Assembly (NCBI GenBank): GCA_015059715.1
Contig: SUZV01000014.1
Coordinates: forward strand, 19,021 to 83,020
Source of the DNA: Rikenellaceae bacterium
Lineage (GTDB): Bacteria > Bacteroidota > Bacteroidia > Bacteroidales > Rikenellaceae
DNA: 64,000 nt
Direction: 5' to 3'
Shown here: positions 35,794-44,826 of the stretch, in pieces
How positions within the stretch are numbered: the first letter of the stretch is position 1
Layout: the number at the start of each line of letters is the position of its first letter
Translations under genes and position numbers: made by a program
The notes under the pieces: generated by a model
Told to the model about the DNA's origin: nothing
What the model saw: only the letters and a program-made list of their open reading frames with translations
Database searches by the model: none

Positions 35794-37098
35794 ATGAAAC
35801 AAGTTCTTCTATCACTAATACTTATACTGACTGTTGCGACATCGGCAACGGCACAGGGTTACACCCCTACGGAGGAGAATCTACGCTCGCGCAAAGAGTT
35901 TGCCGAGGATAGGTTTGGTATCTTTATCCACTGGGGCATATATAGCATATTTGCGCAGGGTGAGTGGTATCTCCAGAATGTAGGCCTTAACCGCGACGAG
36001 TATGCAAAGGCTGCCGATGCCTTCTATCCGCACCGCTTCAATGCCAAGGAGTGGGTGGCGGCAATCAAGGCCTCGGGAGCAAAGTATATATGCTTTACCT
36101 CGCGTCATCACGATAGCTTCTCGATGTGGGATACGGCAGAGTCGGAGTTTAACATCGTAGATGCTACGCCATATAAGCGCGACATACTCAAGGAGTTGGC
36201 CAAGGAGTGTAAGAAGCAGGGCATAGCTCTTCACCTCTACTATTCGCACGCCGACTGGTCGCGCGATGAGTATCCACGTGGCCGTACAGCTACGGGTGTT
36301 ACGGGACGTAATGCCGAGCTTATCAACTGGCCTGCATATTACAACTTTATGAATCGTCAGATAACGGAGCTTTTGACCAACTATGGTCCAGTGCGCGCTA
36401 TCTGGTTCGATGGTTGGTGGGACCACGACGAGGATGAGACACCTTTCGACTGGCAGCTCGATGAGCAGTATGCTCTTGTTCATAAGTTGCAGCCAGCGTG
36501 TCTTGTTGCCAATAACCACCACCAGGTGCCTTTTGAGGGTGAGGATATTCAGATTTTTGAGCGAGATCTGCCTGGTGAGAATACTCACGGATTATCGGGT
36601 CAGGCCATCAGCCGCTTGCCTTTGGAGACGTGTCAGACGATGAATGGTATGTGGGGCTATAAGGTCGTAGATCAGGATTATAAGTCTACAGAGACGCTTA
36701 TTCGCTACTTAGTAAGTGCAGCAGGTAAGGGTGCAAACCTCTTGCTAAATGTGGGCCCTCAGCCCAATGGCGAGCTACCTGAGGCTGCCTTAGAGCGTAT
36801 GAAGGCTATGGGTGAGTGGCTCTCGGTAAATGGCGATACGATATACGCTACCGAGGCTGGTGATGTTGCCCAGCAGGAGTGGGGTTGCACAACACGTAAG
36901 GGTGATCGTCTCTTTGTGCATATCTTCGAGCTTGAGGGAGATGCCGTCGTGTTGCCTTTGGAGTGTGAGGTTATTGAGGCTACGGTTTTTGCCTCGGGTG
37001 AGAGTGTTAGCTTCGAGAAGTGCGATGGTGGCTACCGTATCATCACAGGCCCTGTGACCGATGCTATAGACTACATTGTCGAGCTACGCACGAAATAG
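35794..37098 (+). CDS. Alpha-L-fucosidase, GH29
   Basis: 434 aa, secreted (signal peptide ending near ATSATAQG). The GH29 TIM barrel is recognisable by FGIFIHWGIYSIFAQGEWY near 41-60, CFTSRHHDSFSMWD, and the nucleophile Asp206 in RAIWFDGWWD. The C-terminal beta-sandwich is short and no carbohydrate-binding module is attached. It releases fucose from host glycans such as mucin O-glycans or milk sugars. No susCD pair or other glycosidase lies next to it, so it is not part of a visible polysaccharide utilisation locus. Confidence 0.92.
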   Translation: MKQVLLSLILILTVATSATAQGYTPTEENLRSRKEFAEDRFGIFIHWGIYSIFAQGEWYLQNVGLNRDEYAKAADAFYPHRFNAKEWVAAIKASGAKYICFTSRHHDSFSMWDTAESEFNIVDATPYKRDILKELAKECKKQGIALHLYYSHADWSRDEYPRGRTATGVTGRNAELINWPAYYNFMNRQITELLTNYGPVRAIWFDGWWDHDEDETPFDWQLDEQYALVHKLQPACLVANNHHQVPFEGEDIQIFERDLPGENTHGLSGQAISRLPLETCQTMNGMWGYKVVDQDYKSTETLIRYLVSAAGKGANLLLNVGPQPNGELPEAALERMKAMGEWLSVNGDTIYATEAGDVAQQEWGCTTRKGDRLFVHIFELEGDAVVLPLECEVIEATVFASGESVSFEKCDGGYRIITGPVTDAIDYIVELRTK

Positions 37099-37156
37099 AG
37101 CCTTTGCCGATAAGCATAAATTTGTTGCAATAATCCTACAATTATCGCAGTCCATA

Positions 37157-37187
37157 TTTGTGGATTGCGATTTTTTTGCTATCTTTG
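37157..37187 (+). promoter_or_regulatory. secDF promoter
   Basis: TTTG (37157-37160), 19 bases, TATCTTTG (37180-37187), then GCGCG. Leader of about 115 bases with no recognised riboregulator. Confidence 0.8.
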
Positions 37188-37308
37188 CGCGATTAACGCG
37201 CGAATATTTAGGTGTTCGGCGTGGTTATGTGTTGGTGATGGCTAACGATAGTGTGATTAACGACACGAAAAATACATAAACAATAACAAATAACAAAACT
37301 TTCTAACA

Positions 37309-40206
37309 ATGCAGAGTAAAGGAATTATCAAGTGGCTGGCAGTGCTTTTGGGCCTTGCTAGCATCTGGCAGCTCTCATTTAGCTTCGTTACGCGAAACAT
37401 CGAGGCTGAGGCTGCAAAGCAGGAGAATCCCCAGGCATACCTCGACGAGAGGTGGGATAAGAGTGTCTACTTAGGCTACACCTATGGTGAGTGTAAGGAG
37501 AAGGAGCTAAACTTGGGTCTTGACCTTAAGGGCGGTATGAACGTGATGCTTGAGATTAAGGCAGAGGATGTTATCCGCACTAACGCCTTCAACGACATCA
37601 CTGTAGCATCAAACAACACTCTTCGTGAGAGCATCGAGGCGGCATTGGATGCTGCATCGGCTATGGAGTCGCCTTCGGCTGTTGTTGATGCCTATGTAGC
37701 AGCTCTTTCGGCTGAGGACCTTATGGCTATCTATGCTACTGACGATGCTTCGGCCGTAGCATCACAGCTTAAGAGCCACATCGAGGGTTCGGTAGCTAAG
37801 ATGAACGAGGTGTTGATAACACGTATCGACCTTCTTGGTGTTATCCAGCCAAATATCCAGCCTATTGCAGGTACTAACCGTATCATGGTTGAGCTTCCAG
37901 GTGTTAAGGAGCCTGAGCGTGTAAGTAAGCTCTTGGCCTCGACAGCAAACCTTGAGTTCTGGCAGGTGTGCGACAGCGAGGATGCTAACACCATTATGCA
38001 GACCCTCTTTGTCGATGGTGACGCTATCGTGCGTGACTACCTCCTTGCTCAGGGTGCCGATGAGACAGAGGTGAGCATCACTCCACTTAGCGAGTTGCTT
38101 ATGACCTCATACCCTGCACCTGTTGAGGATGGCAGCGTTCAGACTTTCAGTGTATCGGAGCCTTTGGTTGCAGCTGCTGAGAAGAGCAACATACAGCTTA
38201 TCAACGAGTATTTGGATATCCCAGCTGTCAAGGCTTTGATTCCTGCCGATGTTAAGCTTGCATGGTCAAACAAGAGCTCGCTTGATAGCTCTAAGGGTAC
38301 TTTCCTCCTCTACGCTCTTAAGGGCAAGGATGGTGCTATGCTTCCAGTATTGGATGGCTCGGGCATCACCAACGCTCGTGCGGCAGGTGGTCAGTATGGT
38401 GGCTTCGAGGTATCTATGACTATGGACTCTAAGACAGCTATCGAGTGGGGTAACATCACAGGTGCTAACATAGGTCGTCAGATTGCTATTGTTCTCGATA
38501 GCTACGTCTACTCTGCACCACGTGTAAACGATCGTATCGATGGTGGTCAGTCATCTATCACTGGTAACTTCACAGCACAGGAGGCCGAGGACTTGGCTAA
38601 CGTACTTAACTCAGGTAAGTCACCAGCTCCTGCAACTATTATCTACTCTGAGGTTGTAGGTCCATCACTCGGTGCTAAGTCTATCAACGCAGGTCTTATC
38701 TCATTCGTATTGGCATTCTGCCTTGTACTTCTCTACATGGCATTCTTCTATAAGACAGCAGGTTGGTATGCCAACATCGCACTCTTGTTCAACGTGCTAT
38801 TGCTCTTTGGCGTATTGGTATCGTTTGGTGCAGTGTTGACACTTCCAGGTATTGCTGGTATCGTGCTCACTATGGGTATGGCTGTGGATGCTAACGTCAT
38901 CATCTTCGAGCGTGTTAAGGAGGAGTTGCGTGCAGGTAAGGGCATTATGCTTGCCATCAAGGATGGTTTCTCTAACGCCTACTCAGCGATTATTGATGGT
39001 AACCTTACCACAATCATTACAGGTATCGTACTCTTCTTCTTCGGTACAGGTCCAGTTAAGGGCTTCGCAACAACCTTGGTATTGGGTATTATTACATCGT
39101 TGTTCTGCGCTATCTTTATCACACGTGTACTTATTGAGTCGCACGTGGAGCGTCGTGGCACCATCGCCTTCTCGCGTAAGTTCACTGAGAACTTCATGCA
39201 GAATGTTAAGTTTAGCTTTATCTCTAAGCGCAAGGTCTCTTACGTTGTATCGGGTATATTGATTGTCGCATCTATCATTTCGCTCTTTACTCTCGGTCTT
39301 AATCAGGGTGTTGAGTTCACTGGTGGTCGCTCGTATGTTGTTAAGTTTAACGAGACTATCAGCGTTGAGGATGTACGTCAGAGCGTAGCTCAGGAGTTTG
39401 AGTCTGTGGCTGATGCTGCTAACTCATCTGTTGAGGTTAAGCAGTTCGGTGATGACAACCAGGTGCGTATCGTTACTCAGTATCAGCCTGCAGGCCTTGA
39501 GGGCGAGGAGGCTAACGATGCTGTAGATCGTCTGTTGTTCGCAGCTTTGGATAAGTACTTCACTATCGATGACTTCGGCTTCGAGGAGTTCCGTACTGCT
39601 GGTGATGGTGTTGCACAGTGGGGTATCGTATCATCTGAGCAGGTGAACGAGTCTATCTCGTCTGAGATGACCGTAAACTCGATTATTGCGGTGCTTATCG
39701 CCCTTGTAGCTATTGGCCTCTATATCGCAGTGCGTTTCCGTCGCTGGCAGTGGGCTATGGGTGCTACAGTAGCCTTGGCACACAACGCTTTGTTGGTTAT
39801 CGGTATCTTCTCAATGTTGTATGCTGTTATGCCTTTCAACCTTGAGGTTAACCAGGCCTTCATCGCTGCTATCTTGACCATCATCGGTTACTCTATCAAC
39901 GATACAGTGGTTATCTTTGACCGTATCCGCGAGTACATTGGTCTATATCCTAAGCGCGATATTAAGACAAATATCGATAATGCTATCTGCGCAACCTTGT
40001 CACGTACAATCAACACCTCGGGTACTACGTTGGTAACCTTGTTGGCTATCTTCATCTTTGGTGGTGAGACTATCCGAGGCTTTGTATTTGCGTTGATTCT
40101 CGGTGTCATTATCGGTACCTACTCTTCAGTATTTATCGCTACACCTATCGCTTACGACCTCCAGCGCAAGAATGTTAAGCGCGGTGAGGAGGCTACTGAG
40201 GCATAG
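37309..40206 (+). CDS. secDF: Protein translocase SecDF fusion
   Basis: 965 aa single polypeptide joining SecD and SecF, the rule in Bacteroidota. The SecD half has one N-terminal helix, a large periplasmic domain with NLGLDLKGGMNVMLEI and the conserved VELPGV segment, then helices with AGIVLTMGMAVDANVIIFERVKEEL split over the membrane; the SecF half begins near residue 625 with its own periplasmic insert and VIIGTYSSVFIATPIAYDL at the end. It uses the proton gradient to pull secreted proteins out of SecYEG. Codon use is visibly more biased than in neighbours, as for a highly expressed gene. Confidence 0.96.
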   Translation: MQSKGIIKWLAVLLGLASIWQLSFSFVTRNIEAEAAKQENPQAYLDERWDKSVYLGYTYGECKEKELNLGLDLKGGMNVMLEIKAEDVIRTNAFNDITVASNNTLRESIEAALDAASAMESPSAVVDAYVAALSAEDLMAIYATDDASAVASQLKSHIEGSVAKMNEVLITRIDLLGVIQPNIQPIAGTNRIMVELPGVKEPERVSKLLASTANLEFWQVCDSEDANTIMQTLFVDGDAIVRDYLLAQGADETEVSITPLSELLMTSYPAPVEDGSVQTFSVSEPLVAAAEKSNIQLINEYLDIPAVKALIPADVKLAWSNKSSLDSSKGTFLLYALKGKDGAMLPVLDGSGITNARAAGGQYGGFEVSMTMDSKTAIEWGNITGANIGRQIAIVLDSYVYSAPRVNDRIDGGQSSITGNFTAQEAEDLANVLNSGKSPAPATIIYSEVVGPSLGAKSINAGLISFVLAFCLVLLYMAFFYKTAGWYANIALLFNVLLLFGVLVSFGAVLTLPGIAGIVLTMGMAVDANVIIFERVKEELRAGKGIMLAIKDGFSNAYSAIIDGNLTTIITGIVLFFFGTGPVKGFATTLVLGIITSLFCAIFITRVLIESHVERRGTIAFSRKFTENFMQNVKFSFISKRKVSYVVSGILIVASIISLFTLGLNQGVEFTGGRSYVVKFNETISVEDVRQSVAQEFESVADAANSSVEVKQFGDDNQVRIVTQYQPAGLEGEEANDAVDRLLFAALDKYFTIDDFGFEEFRTAGDGVAQWGIVSSEQVNESISSEMTVNSIIAVLIALVAIGLYIAVRFRRWQWAMGATVALAHNALLVIGIFSMLYAVMPFNLEVNQAFIAAILTIIGYSINDTVVIFDRIREYIGLYPKRDIKTNIDNAICATLSRTINTSGTTLVTLLAIFIFGGETIRGFVFALILGVIIGTYSSVFIATPIAYDLQRKNVKRGEEATEA

Positions 40207-40237
40207 TCTGTGTAGATACAAAGAGATATCTCTTCAT

Positions 40238-40277
40238 AATAGGTCGCATTCCTACGATGGATTGCGGCCTATTTTTG
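40238..40277 (+). terminator. Intrinsic terminator after secDF
   Basis: AATAGGTCGCA (40238-40248) pairs with TGCGGCCTATT (40263-40273) with one G-T pair, followed by TTTG. Confidence 0.75.
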
Positions 40278-40306
40278 TATGTTATAGCAATACCCCAGCA
40301 CAAGAT

Positions 40307-40731
40307 TACATAATATATCGTCACACGTGGTGTAAATTACATGCTTTTTTATACCTTTGGCATCATAATGATGCATCTACTACAGCATCGTGCTACATAA
40401 TATATCGTCACACGTGGTGTAAATTACATACTTTTTTATACCTTTGGCATCATAATGATGCATCTACTACAGCATCGTGCTACATAATATATCGTCACAC
40501 GTGGTGTAAATTACATACTTTTTTATACCTTTGGCATCATAATGATGCATCTACTACAACATCGTATTACATAATATATCGTCACACGTGGTGTAAATTA
40601 CCTACTTTTTTCTACCTTTGGCATCATAATGATGCATCTACTACAGCATCGTATTACATAATATATCGTCACACGTGGTGTAAATTACATACTTTTTTAT
40701 AACTTTGCGCAATAAGAGTTTTTAAATATTT
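40307..40731 (+). repeat. Five tandem 87-bp units, each carrying a -7 promoter box
   Basis: Units start at 40307, 40394, 40481, 40568 and 40655 (exact 87-bp steps). Each holds CACGTG-centred sequence, TTACAT, then TTTTTTATACCTTTGGC with a TACCTTTG box, and the palindrome GCATCATAATGATGC. The last unit is cut short and reads TAACTTTGCGC at 40700-40707, in register with the earlier boxes (40352 + 4 x 87), and serves as promoter for the gene at 40732. Because 87 is divisible by 3, open frames run through it; none is a gene. Confidence 0.85.
40700..40707 (+). promoter_or_regulatory. -7 box of the ybbR-like/coaE operon
   Basis: TAACTTTG followed by GCGC, 25 bases before the start codon. It is the only box of the 87-bp array followed by GCG, the context of most other promoters in this window. 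Confidence 0.65.
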
Positions 40732-41139
40732 ATGGGAGATATAAAGGGATTTTTTAAACGCCTTGGTAGCTATATATCGCCAGCATACGTTACGATGCTC
40801 GTCGCTGCCTTCATATTGTGGTATATCACCAAGCTCGGTGATACATACACTACGGACCACGTTGTTACCGTCGTAGTAGATGGTAAGGCCTTCGATGTGG
40901 GGTGTACGATACGTGGTAAGGGTACAAACCTTATCAGCTATACCATGTCATCGGAGCGAAGTAACTTTGAGGTCCCCTCGTCGGAGCTTAGCTTCGATAA
41001 GGAGGTGACCGACGATACGGGTAAGACCTATCGCCATGTTACGGGCCACTCTATGCAGCAAGCCTTGGCATCGCGTATGAACGATGTCGATGTGGTTGCG
41101 GTGAGTAAGTTGCCTACTATCGAGAGCTACGAAGAGTAA
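40732..41139 (+). CDS. Short YbbR-like membrane-anchored protein
   Basis: 135 aa with one transmembrane helix (about 18-33, YVTMLVAAFILWYITKL) and a soluble part that resembles a single YbbR-type repeat (VVTVVVDGKAFDVGCTIRGKG). Bacteroidales commonly carry a ~330-aa YbbR-like protein just before coaE; this one occupies the same place but is much shorter, ending at a normal stop without sign of a frameshift. Role unknown. It heads the coaE-folP run. Confidence 0.65.
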   Translation: MGDIKGFFKRLGSYISPAYVTMLVAAFILWYITKLGDTYTTDHVVTVVVDGKAFDVGCTIRGKGTNLISYTMSSERSNFEVPSSELSFDKEVTDDTGKTYRHVTGHSMQQALASRMNDVDVVAVSKLPTIESYEE

Positions 41140-41192
41140 CTATAATTAGGGCTATAGCGCGTATATAGTCCTAATATATATAATATAGGTAT

Positions 41193-41783
41193 ATGTATAA
41201 GGTTGGTATAACAGGAGGAATAGGTTCGGGCAAGAGTACTGTTTGCGCTATGTTCGAAGAGTTGGGTGTGGCGGTCTATAACTCCGATGTTAGGGCTAAG
41301 GAGTTGATGACAACCGACACTGCGCTGCGCGAGGCTATTGTAGAACGCTTTGGAACGGAGTGCTATAACGCCGATGGCCTTAACCGCAGCTACCTTGCCG
41401 AGCGAGTATTTAGCAATGGCGAGGAGCTTGCTGCACTTAATGGTATCGTTCACCCTGCTGTAATGGCCGATTTCGAGGCCTGGGCCGAGAGCTCAGCTGG
41501 TAGCTATGTGGTCTTAGAGTCGGCGATACTCTTTGAAGCAGGCCTTGAGGGTAGTGTGGATATGGTTATTGCGGTACTCGCGCCTCAAGAGCTGCGCATA
41601 GAGCGTGCCATGGCACGTGATGGTGCGCAGAGAGAGCAGATAGAGGCTCGCATACGTAGTCAGATGAGTGATGATGAGCTTGCTGATAGGGCTAAGTATG
41701 TTGTTATAAATATCGATATCGACGACCTCAGAGAGGATGTCGAGCAGCTCCATAGACGTATATGCTATGATTCTCGCGCCTAA
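41193..41783 (+). CDS. coaE: Dephospho-CoA kinase
   Basis: 196 aa, last enzyme of coenzyme A synthesis, adding the 3' phosphate to dephospho-CoA. P-loop GITGGIGSGKST (4-15), DVRAKELM in the substrate region and the helical end are typical. The 3' end overlaps the start of folP by 17 bases. Confidence 0.95.
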   Translation: MYKVGITGGIGSGKSTVCAMFEELGVAVYNSDVRAKELMTTDTALREAIVERFGTECYNADGLNRSYLAERVFSNGEELAALNGIVHPAVMADFEAWAESSAGSYVVLESAILFEAGLEGSVDMVIAVLAPQELRIERAMARDGAQREQIEARIRSQMSDDELADRAKYVVINIDIDDLREDVEQLHRRICYDSRA

Positions 41784-42624
41784 GAGTATAGACCTTCGTG
41801 ATAGCCACGTTATGGCTATCATCAACCTCACGCCCGACTCGTTCTACGCTAAGAGTCGCAACGAGGACCTTGAGTCGGCGCGTTCTGCAATAGATAGGGC
41901 CGTAGCCGAGGGTGCTACCATTGTCGACATAGGTGGCTACTCATCGCGCCCAGGTGCTGCGGAGGTGTCGGTTGACGAGGAGTGGCGACGTGTGAGGATG
42001 GGGTTGGAGGCGGTATGCTCGATGGATGAGGGTGTTGTGGTCTCTATTGACACATTTCGCTCGGAGATAGTGCGCCGTGCTGTCGAGGAGTTTGGCGATG
42101 TTATAGTTAACGACATCTCGGCAGGCGAGCTTGATGCCGATATGGCCGCTACGGTGGCACGCTTGGACCTCTGCTATATCGCTATGCACATGCGCGGCAC
42201 GCCACAGACAATGCAGCAGATGACCAAGTATGAGGGTGGCGTTGTAGGCGAGGTGGTAGGCTATTTTAGGCGTAGGGTAGAAGAGCTTCAGGAGGCAGGT
42301 ATTGCCCCTGAGAGGATAATCCTCGACCCTGGCTTTGGCTTTGCCAAGAGTACGGAGCAGAACTTTGAGCTGTTGCGAGGTTTGGATAATATTCGAGCTT
42401 TGGGCTATCCTATACTTGTTGGACTGTCGCGTAAATCGATGATATATCGCAGCTTGGGTATTTCGGCCGAGGAGTCGTTGCCTGGCTCTTTGGCTCTTGC
42501 GTGGCAGACGCTACAGGGGGGTAATGCCATACTTAGGGTCCACGATGTTGGGGCTACGCAACAGGTGGTGCGCCTATCGAACATATATAGAACATCTATA
42601 ATTGCAGATGATAAAGCTTTGTAA
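41767..42624 (+). CDS. folP: Dihydropteroate synthase
   Basis: 285 aa from ATG 41767; an ATG 30 bases earlier in the same frame would overlap coaE more deeply. The enzyme joins p-aminobenzoate to the pterin and is the sulfonamide target. Signatures: VMAIINLTPDSFY, GATIVDIGGYSSRPGA, HMRGTPQTMQ, DPGFGFAKSTEQNFELL and LSRKSMI. It overlaps both coaE and the downstream ABC ATPase by 17 bases, so the genes are tightly coupled. Confidence 0.94.
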   Translation: MILAPKSIDLRDSHVMAIINLTPDSFYAKSRNEDLESARSAIDRAVAEGATIVDIGGYSSRPGAAEVSVDEEWRRVRMGLEAVCSMDEGVVVSIDTFRSEIVRRAVEEFGDVIVNDISAGELDADMAATVARLDLCYIAMHMRGTPQTMQQMTKYEGGVVGEVVGYFRRRVEELQEAGIAPERIILDPGFGFAKSTEQNFELLRGLDNIRALGYPILVGLSRKSMIYRSLGISAEESLPGSLALAWQTLQGGNAILRVHDVGATQQVVRLSNIYRTSIIADDKAL

Positions 42625-43261
42625 TATAAGGAAGAGTTTTGGTGACCTTGAGGTGCTTCATGGCGTGTCGTTAGAGGTGTCACAGGGCGAGATAGTATCT
42701 TTGGTTGGTGCAAGTGGAGCGGGTAAGAGTACGCTGTTGCAGATTGCAGGCTCGCTTATGCGTCCCGATAGTGGTGATGTTGTCGTCGATGGTGTCTCGT
42801 TATCGGGACTAAGTGATGGTGCGCTCTCGGAGTTTAGAAATAGACGTATAGGCTTTATCTTTCAGGCTTACCATCTTCTGGCCGAGTTTACAGCCGTAGA
42901 GAATGTTATGATGCCTATGCTTATTGGAGGTGTAGGACGCGGAGAGGCCGAGCGACGTGCCACAGAGCTTCTCGATATGGTGGCTATGTCGCACCGCAGG
43001 GGGCATAAACCCTCGGCACTCTCGGGTGGCGAGCAGCAGCGTGTGGCCATTGCTCGTGCCTTGGCCAACAACCCTGCCATAGTCCTTGCGGATGAGCCTA
43101 CGGGTAACCTCGATACGCACACACGCGACGAGATACAGAACCTCTTCTTTGAACTTCGTGAGCGAACAGGGCAGACACTCCTTATCGTCACCCACGATGA
43201 GGCATTGTCGCTGCGCTCGGACCGAAAAGTAGTTATGCAGGATGGAACAATTGTACGATAA
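42608..43261 (+). CDS. ABC transporter ATP-binding protein, LolD/MacB type
   Basis: 217 aa from ATG 42608 (a TTG two codons earlier is possible). Walker A GASGAGKST, Q-loop FIFQAYHLL, signature LSGGEQQR, Walker B VLADEPTGNLD and switch HDEA are complete. The LADEPTGNLD form is that of the LolD/MacB/FtsE group, which works with FtsX-type permeases in lipoprotein release or macrolide/peptide export. No permease gene is next to it. It could in principle serve the permease array at 54584-64000, but that is speculation. Confidence 0.88.
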   Translation: MIKLCNIRKSFGDLEVLHGVSLEVSQGEIVSLVGASGAGKSTLLQIAGSLMRPDSGDVVVDGVSLSGLSDGALSEFRNRRIGFIFQAYHLLAEFTAVENVMMPMLIGGVGRGEAERRATELLDMVAMSHRRGHKPSALSGGEQQRVAIARALANNPAIVLADEPTGNLDTHTRDEIQNLFFELRERTGQTLLIVTHDEALSLRSDRKVVMQDGTIVR

Positions 43262-44045
43262 GGGTGATATTTGTAACCTTGAGAGAGAGGAGCTTCGTGA
43301 CCTCTTAGAGTCGCTTCACGACAGGTTTAACTGCGAGGATTTCATCGAGGCCGACCCTATTAGTGTGCCCCACTCGTTCAGTGGTGCTGAGGATAGGGAG
43401 GTGGCGGGTCTTTTGGCTGCGACAATCGCTTGGGGCAACCGCAAGGCGATAGTCAAGAGTGCGCACCGTATGATGCGATATATGGATAACGCCCCCTACG
43501 ACTTTGTTGTTAATGCCTCGGAGCGAGAACTTGCCACGCTTCAGAGTTATGTGCATCGCACCTTTAATGGTGAGGATTTTAAGGACTTTGTGCGCGGTAT
43601 GCGCCATATAATCACTCACTGGGGTAGCCTTGGCGGTTACTTTGAGAGTCATTACGATAAGATGCGCGATATGCGTAGCGTGTTGTCGGCCTTCAGGCGC
43701 GATTTCCACGCGGCAGAGCATAACGCCCACTCCGAGAAGCACCTCTCGTCAATAGATAAGGGTGCGGCGTGCAAGCGTTTGTGTATGTACCTGCGATGGA
43801 TGGTGCGATACGACAATCGTGGCGTGGACTTTGGCCTGTGGCGTAAGATACCTATGTCAGCCCTCTATATACCATTGGATATCCACACTGGGCGTATGGG
43901 CCGAGAGTTGGGTCTACTAAGGCGTAAGCAGAGTGATTGGAGGGCTGTCGAGGAGCTTACAAGTAGTCTGCGTTGCTTCAATGCAGATGACCCTGTACGC
44001 TACGACTACTCACTGTTTGGCGTAGGTATTACTGGCCTACTATAG
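43242..44045 (+). CDS. TIGR02757 (DUF2400) family protein
   Basis: 267 aa, overlapping the previous gene by 20 bases. It matches the TIGR02757 family in DPISVPHSFSGAEDREVAGLLAATIAWGNR (family-wide N-terminal block) and MFLRWMVR-like segment MYLRWMVRYDNRGVDFGLW, with IPLDIHTGRMGRELGLL near the end. These features recall the helix-hairpin-helix DNA glycosylase fold, so a role in DNA repair is possible, but no activity is established. Confidence 0.85.
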   Translation: MEQLYDKGDICNLEREELRDLLESLHDRFNCEDFIEADPISVPHSFSGAEDREVAGLLAATIAWGNRKAIVKSAHRMMRYMDNAPYDFVVNASERELATLQSYVHRTFNGEDFKDFVRGMRHIITHWGSLGGYFESHYDKMRDMRSVLSAFRRDFHAAEHNAHSEKHLSSIDKGAACKRLCMYLRWMVRYDNRGVDFGLWRKIPMSALYIPLDIHTGRMGRELGLLRRKQSDWRAVEELTSSLRCFNADDPVRYDYSLFGVGITGLL

Positions 44046-44062
44046 CGACATCGGTAGCTAAT

Positions 44063-44761
44063 ATGTTTCGTTTCAAGCACTTTTCGATAGATGATAGCCT
44101 CTCGGCGATGAAGATAGGCACCGATGGTGTTCTGCTTGGTGCGTGGGCCGATGTCGTGGGGTGCGATACAATCCTCGATGCTGGCACAGGTACGGGACTT
44201 ATAGCCTTGATGGCTGCACAGCGTAATGCCAAGGCGCATATTGTCGCTATCGACATAGTATCGGATGCAGCTACAGAGGCACGTAGTAATGCAGATATGT
44301 CGCCTTGGAGCGAGCGTATAGAGGTTATGTGTTCCGACCTACGAGAGTTTAGCTATGGAGTCAAATTCGACCATATAATCTCCAATCCACCCTTTTTTAG
44401 CGATGCTGTGTTGCCGCCAAATGTGGCGCGTAGTGTAGCGCGACATACCACGACACTTAAGTTCGAGGATATAGTTGTAGCGGCAGAGCGGCTGTTGCGT
44501 GTCGGGGGTCGTCTTAGCCTTATACTCCCCGTAGAGTGTGGTCCAAGGATGCGTAGCGCGGCCTTTGGCCATCTGTGGCTAAGCCGCCAGACGGAGGTCA
44601 TTACGCGCCAGGGCGAGCCTCCAAAGCGACTACTTATGGAGTTTACGTTGCAGGCTGAGCCTTTGATGCCGCGCTGCGATGAACTCACGATACAGGATGA
44701 GAATGGGGCGTATATGATGAAATATCGCCAGATGACCGAAGAATTTTATCTAATGTTTTGA
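44063..44761 (+). CDS. trmN6: tRNA1(Val) adenine(37)-N6-methyltransferase
   Basis: 232 aa class I SAM methyltransferase (YfiC/TrmN6). FKHFSIDDSLSAMKIGTDGVLLGAW is the family N-terminus; SAM motif I is LDAGTGTGLIALMAAQR and the catalytic NPPFF tetrad-like motif lies near residue 110. It methylates A37 beside the anticodon of tRNA-Val. It follows the TIGR02757 gene after 17 bases. Confidence 0.9.
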   Translation: MFRFKHFSIDDSLSAMKIGTDGVLLGAWADVVGCDTILDAGTGTGLIALMAAQRNAKAHIVAIDIVSDAATEARSNADMSPWSERIEVMCSDLREFSYGVKFDHIISNPPFFSDAVLPPNVARSVARHTTTLKFEDIVVAAERLLRVGGRLSLILPVECGPRMRSAAFGHLWLSRQTEVITRQGEPPKRLLMEFTLQAEPLMPRCDELTIQDENGAYMMKYRQMTEEFYLMF

Positions 44762-44779
44762 TGGCTGTAAAATTATCAC

Positions 44780-44787
44780 TATATTTG
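44780..44787 (+). promoter_or_regulatory. -7 box of the DUF4831 gene
   Basis: TATATTTG followed by GCC, 39 bases before ATG 44827. Its presence excludes the in-frame ATG at 44758 as the start. Confidence 0.6.
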
Positions 44788-44826
44788 CCATCGTTGATTA
44801 AACTATATTATAAGAGCGAAGAGTCT

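Noticed and set aside
40103..40702. Long open frame with repeated IIYRHTWCKL blocks at the end of secDF
   Set aside because: It is produced by the 87-bp repeat (29 codons per unit, no stop in this frame), overlaps secDF in another frame and has no start signal.
40307..40731. CRISPR array
   Set aside because: Units are contiguous 87-bp near-identical repeats with no variable spacers, and no cas genes are present.
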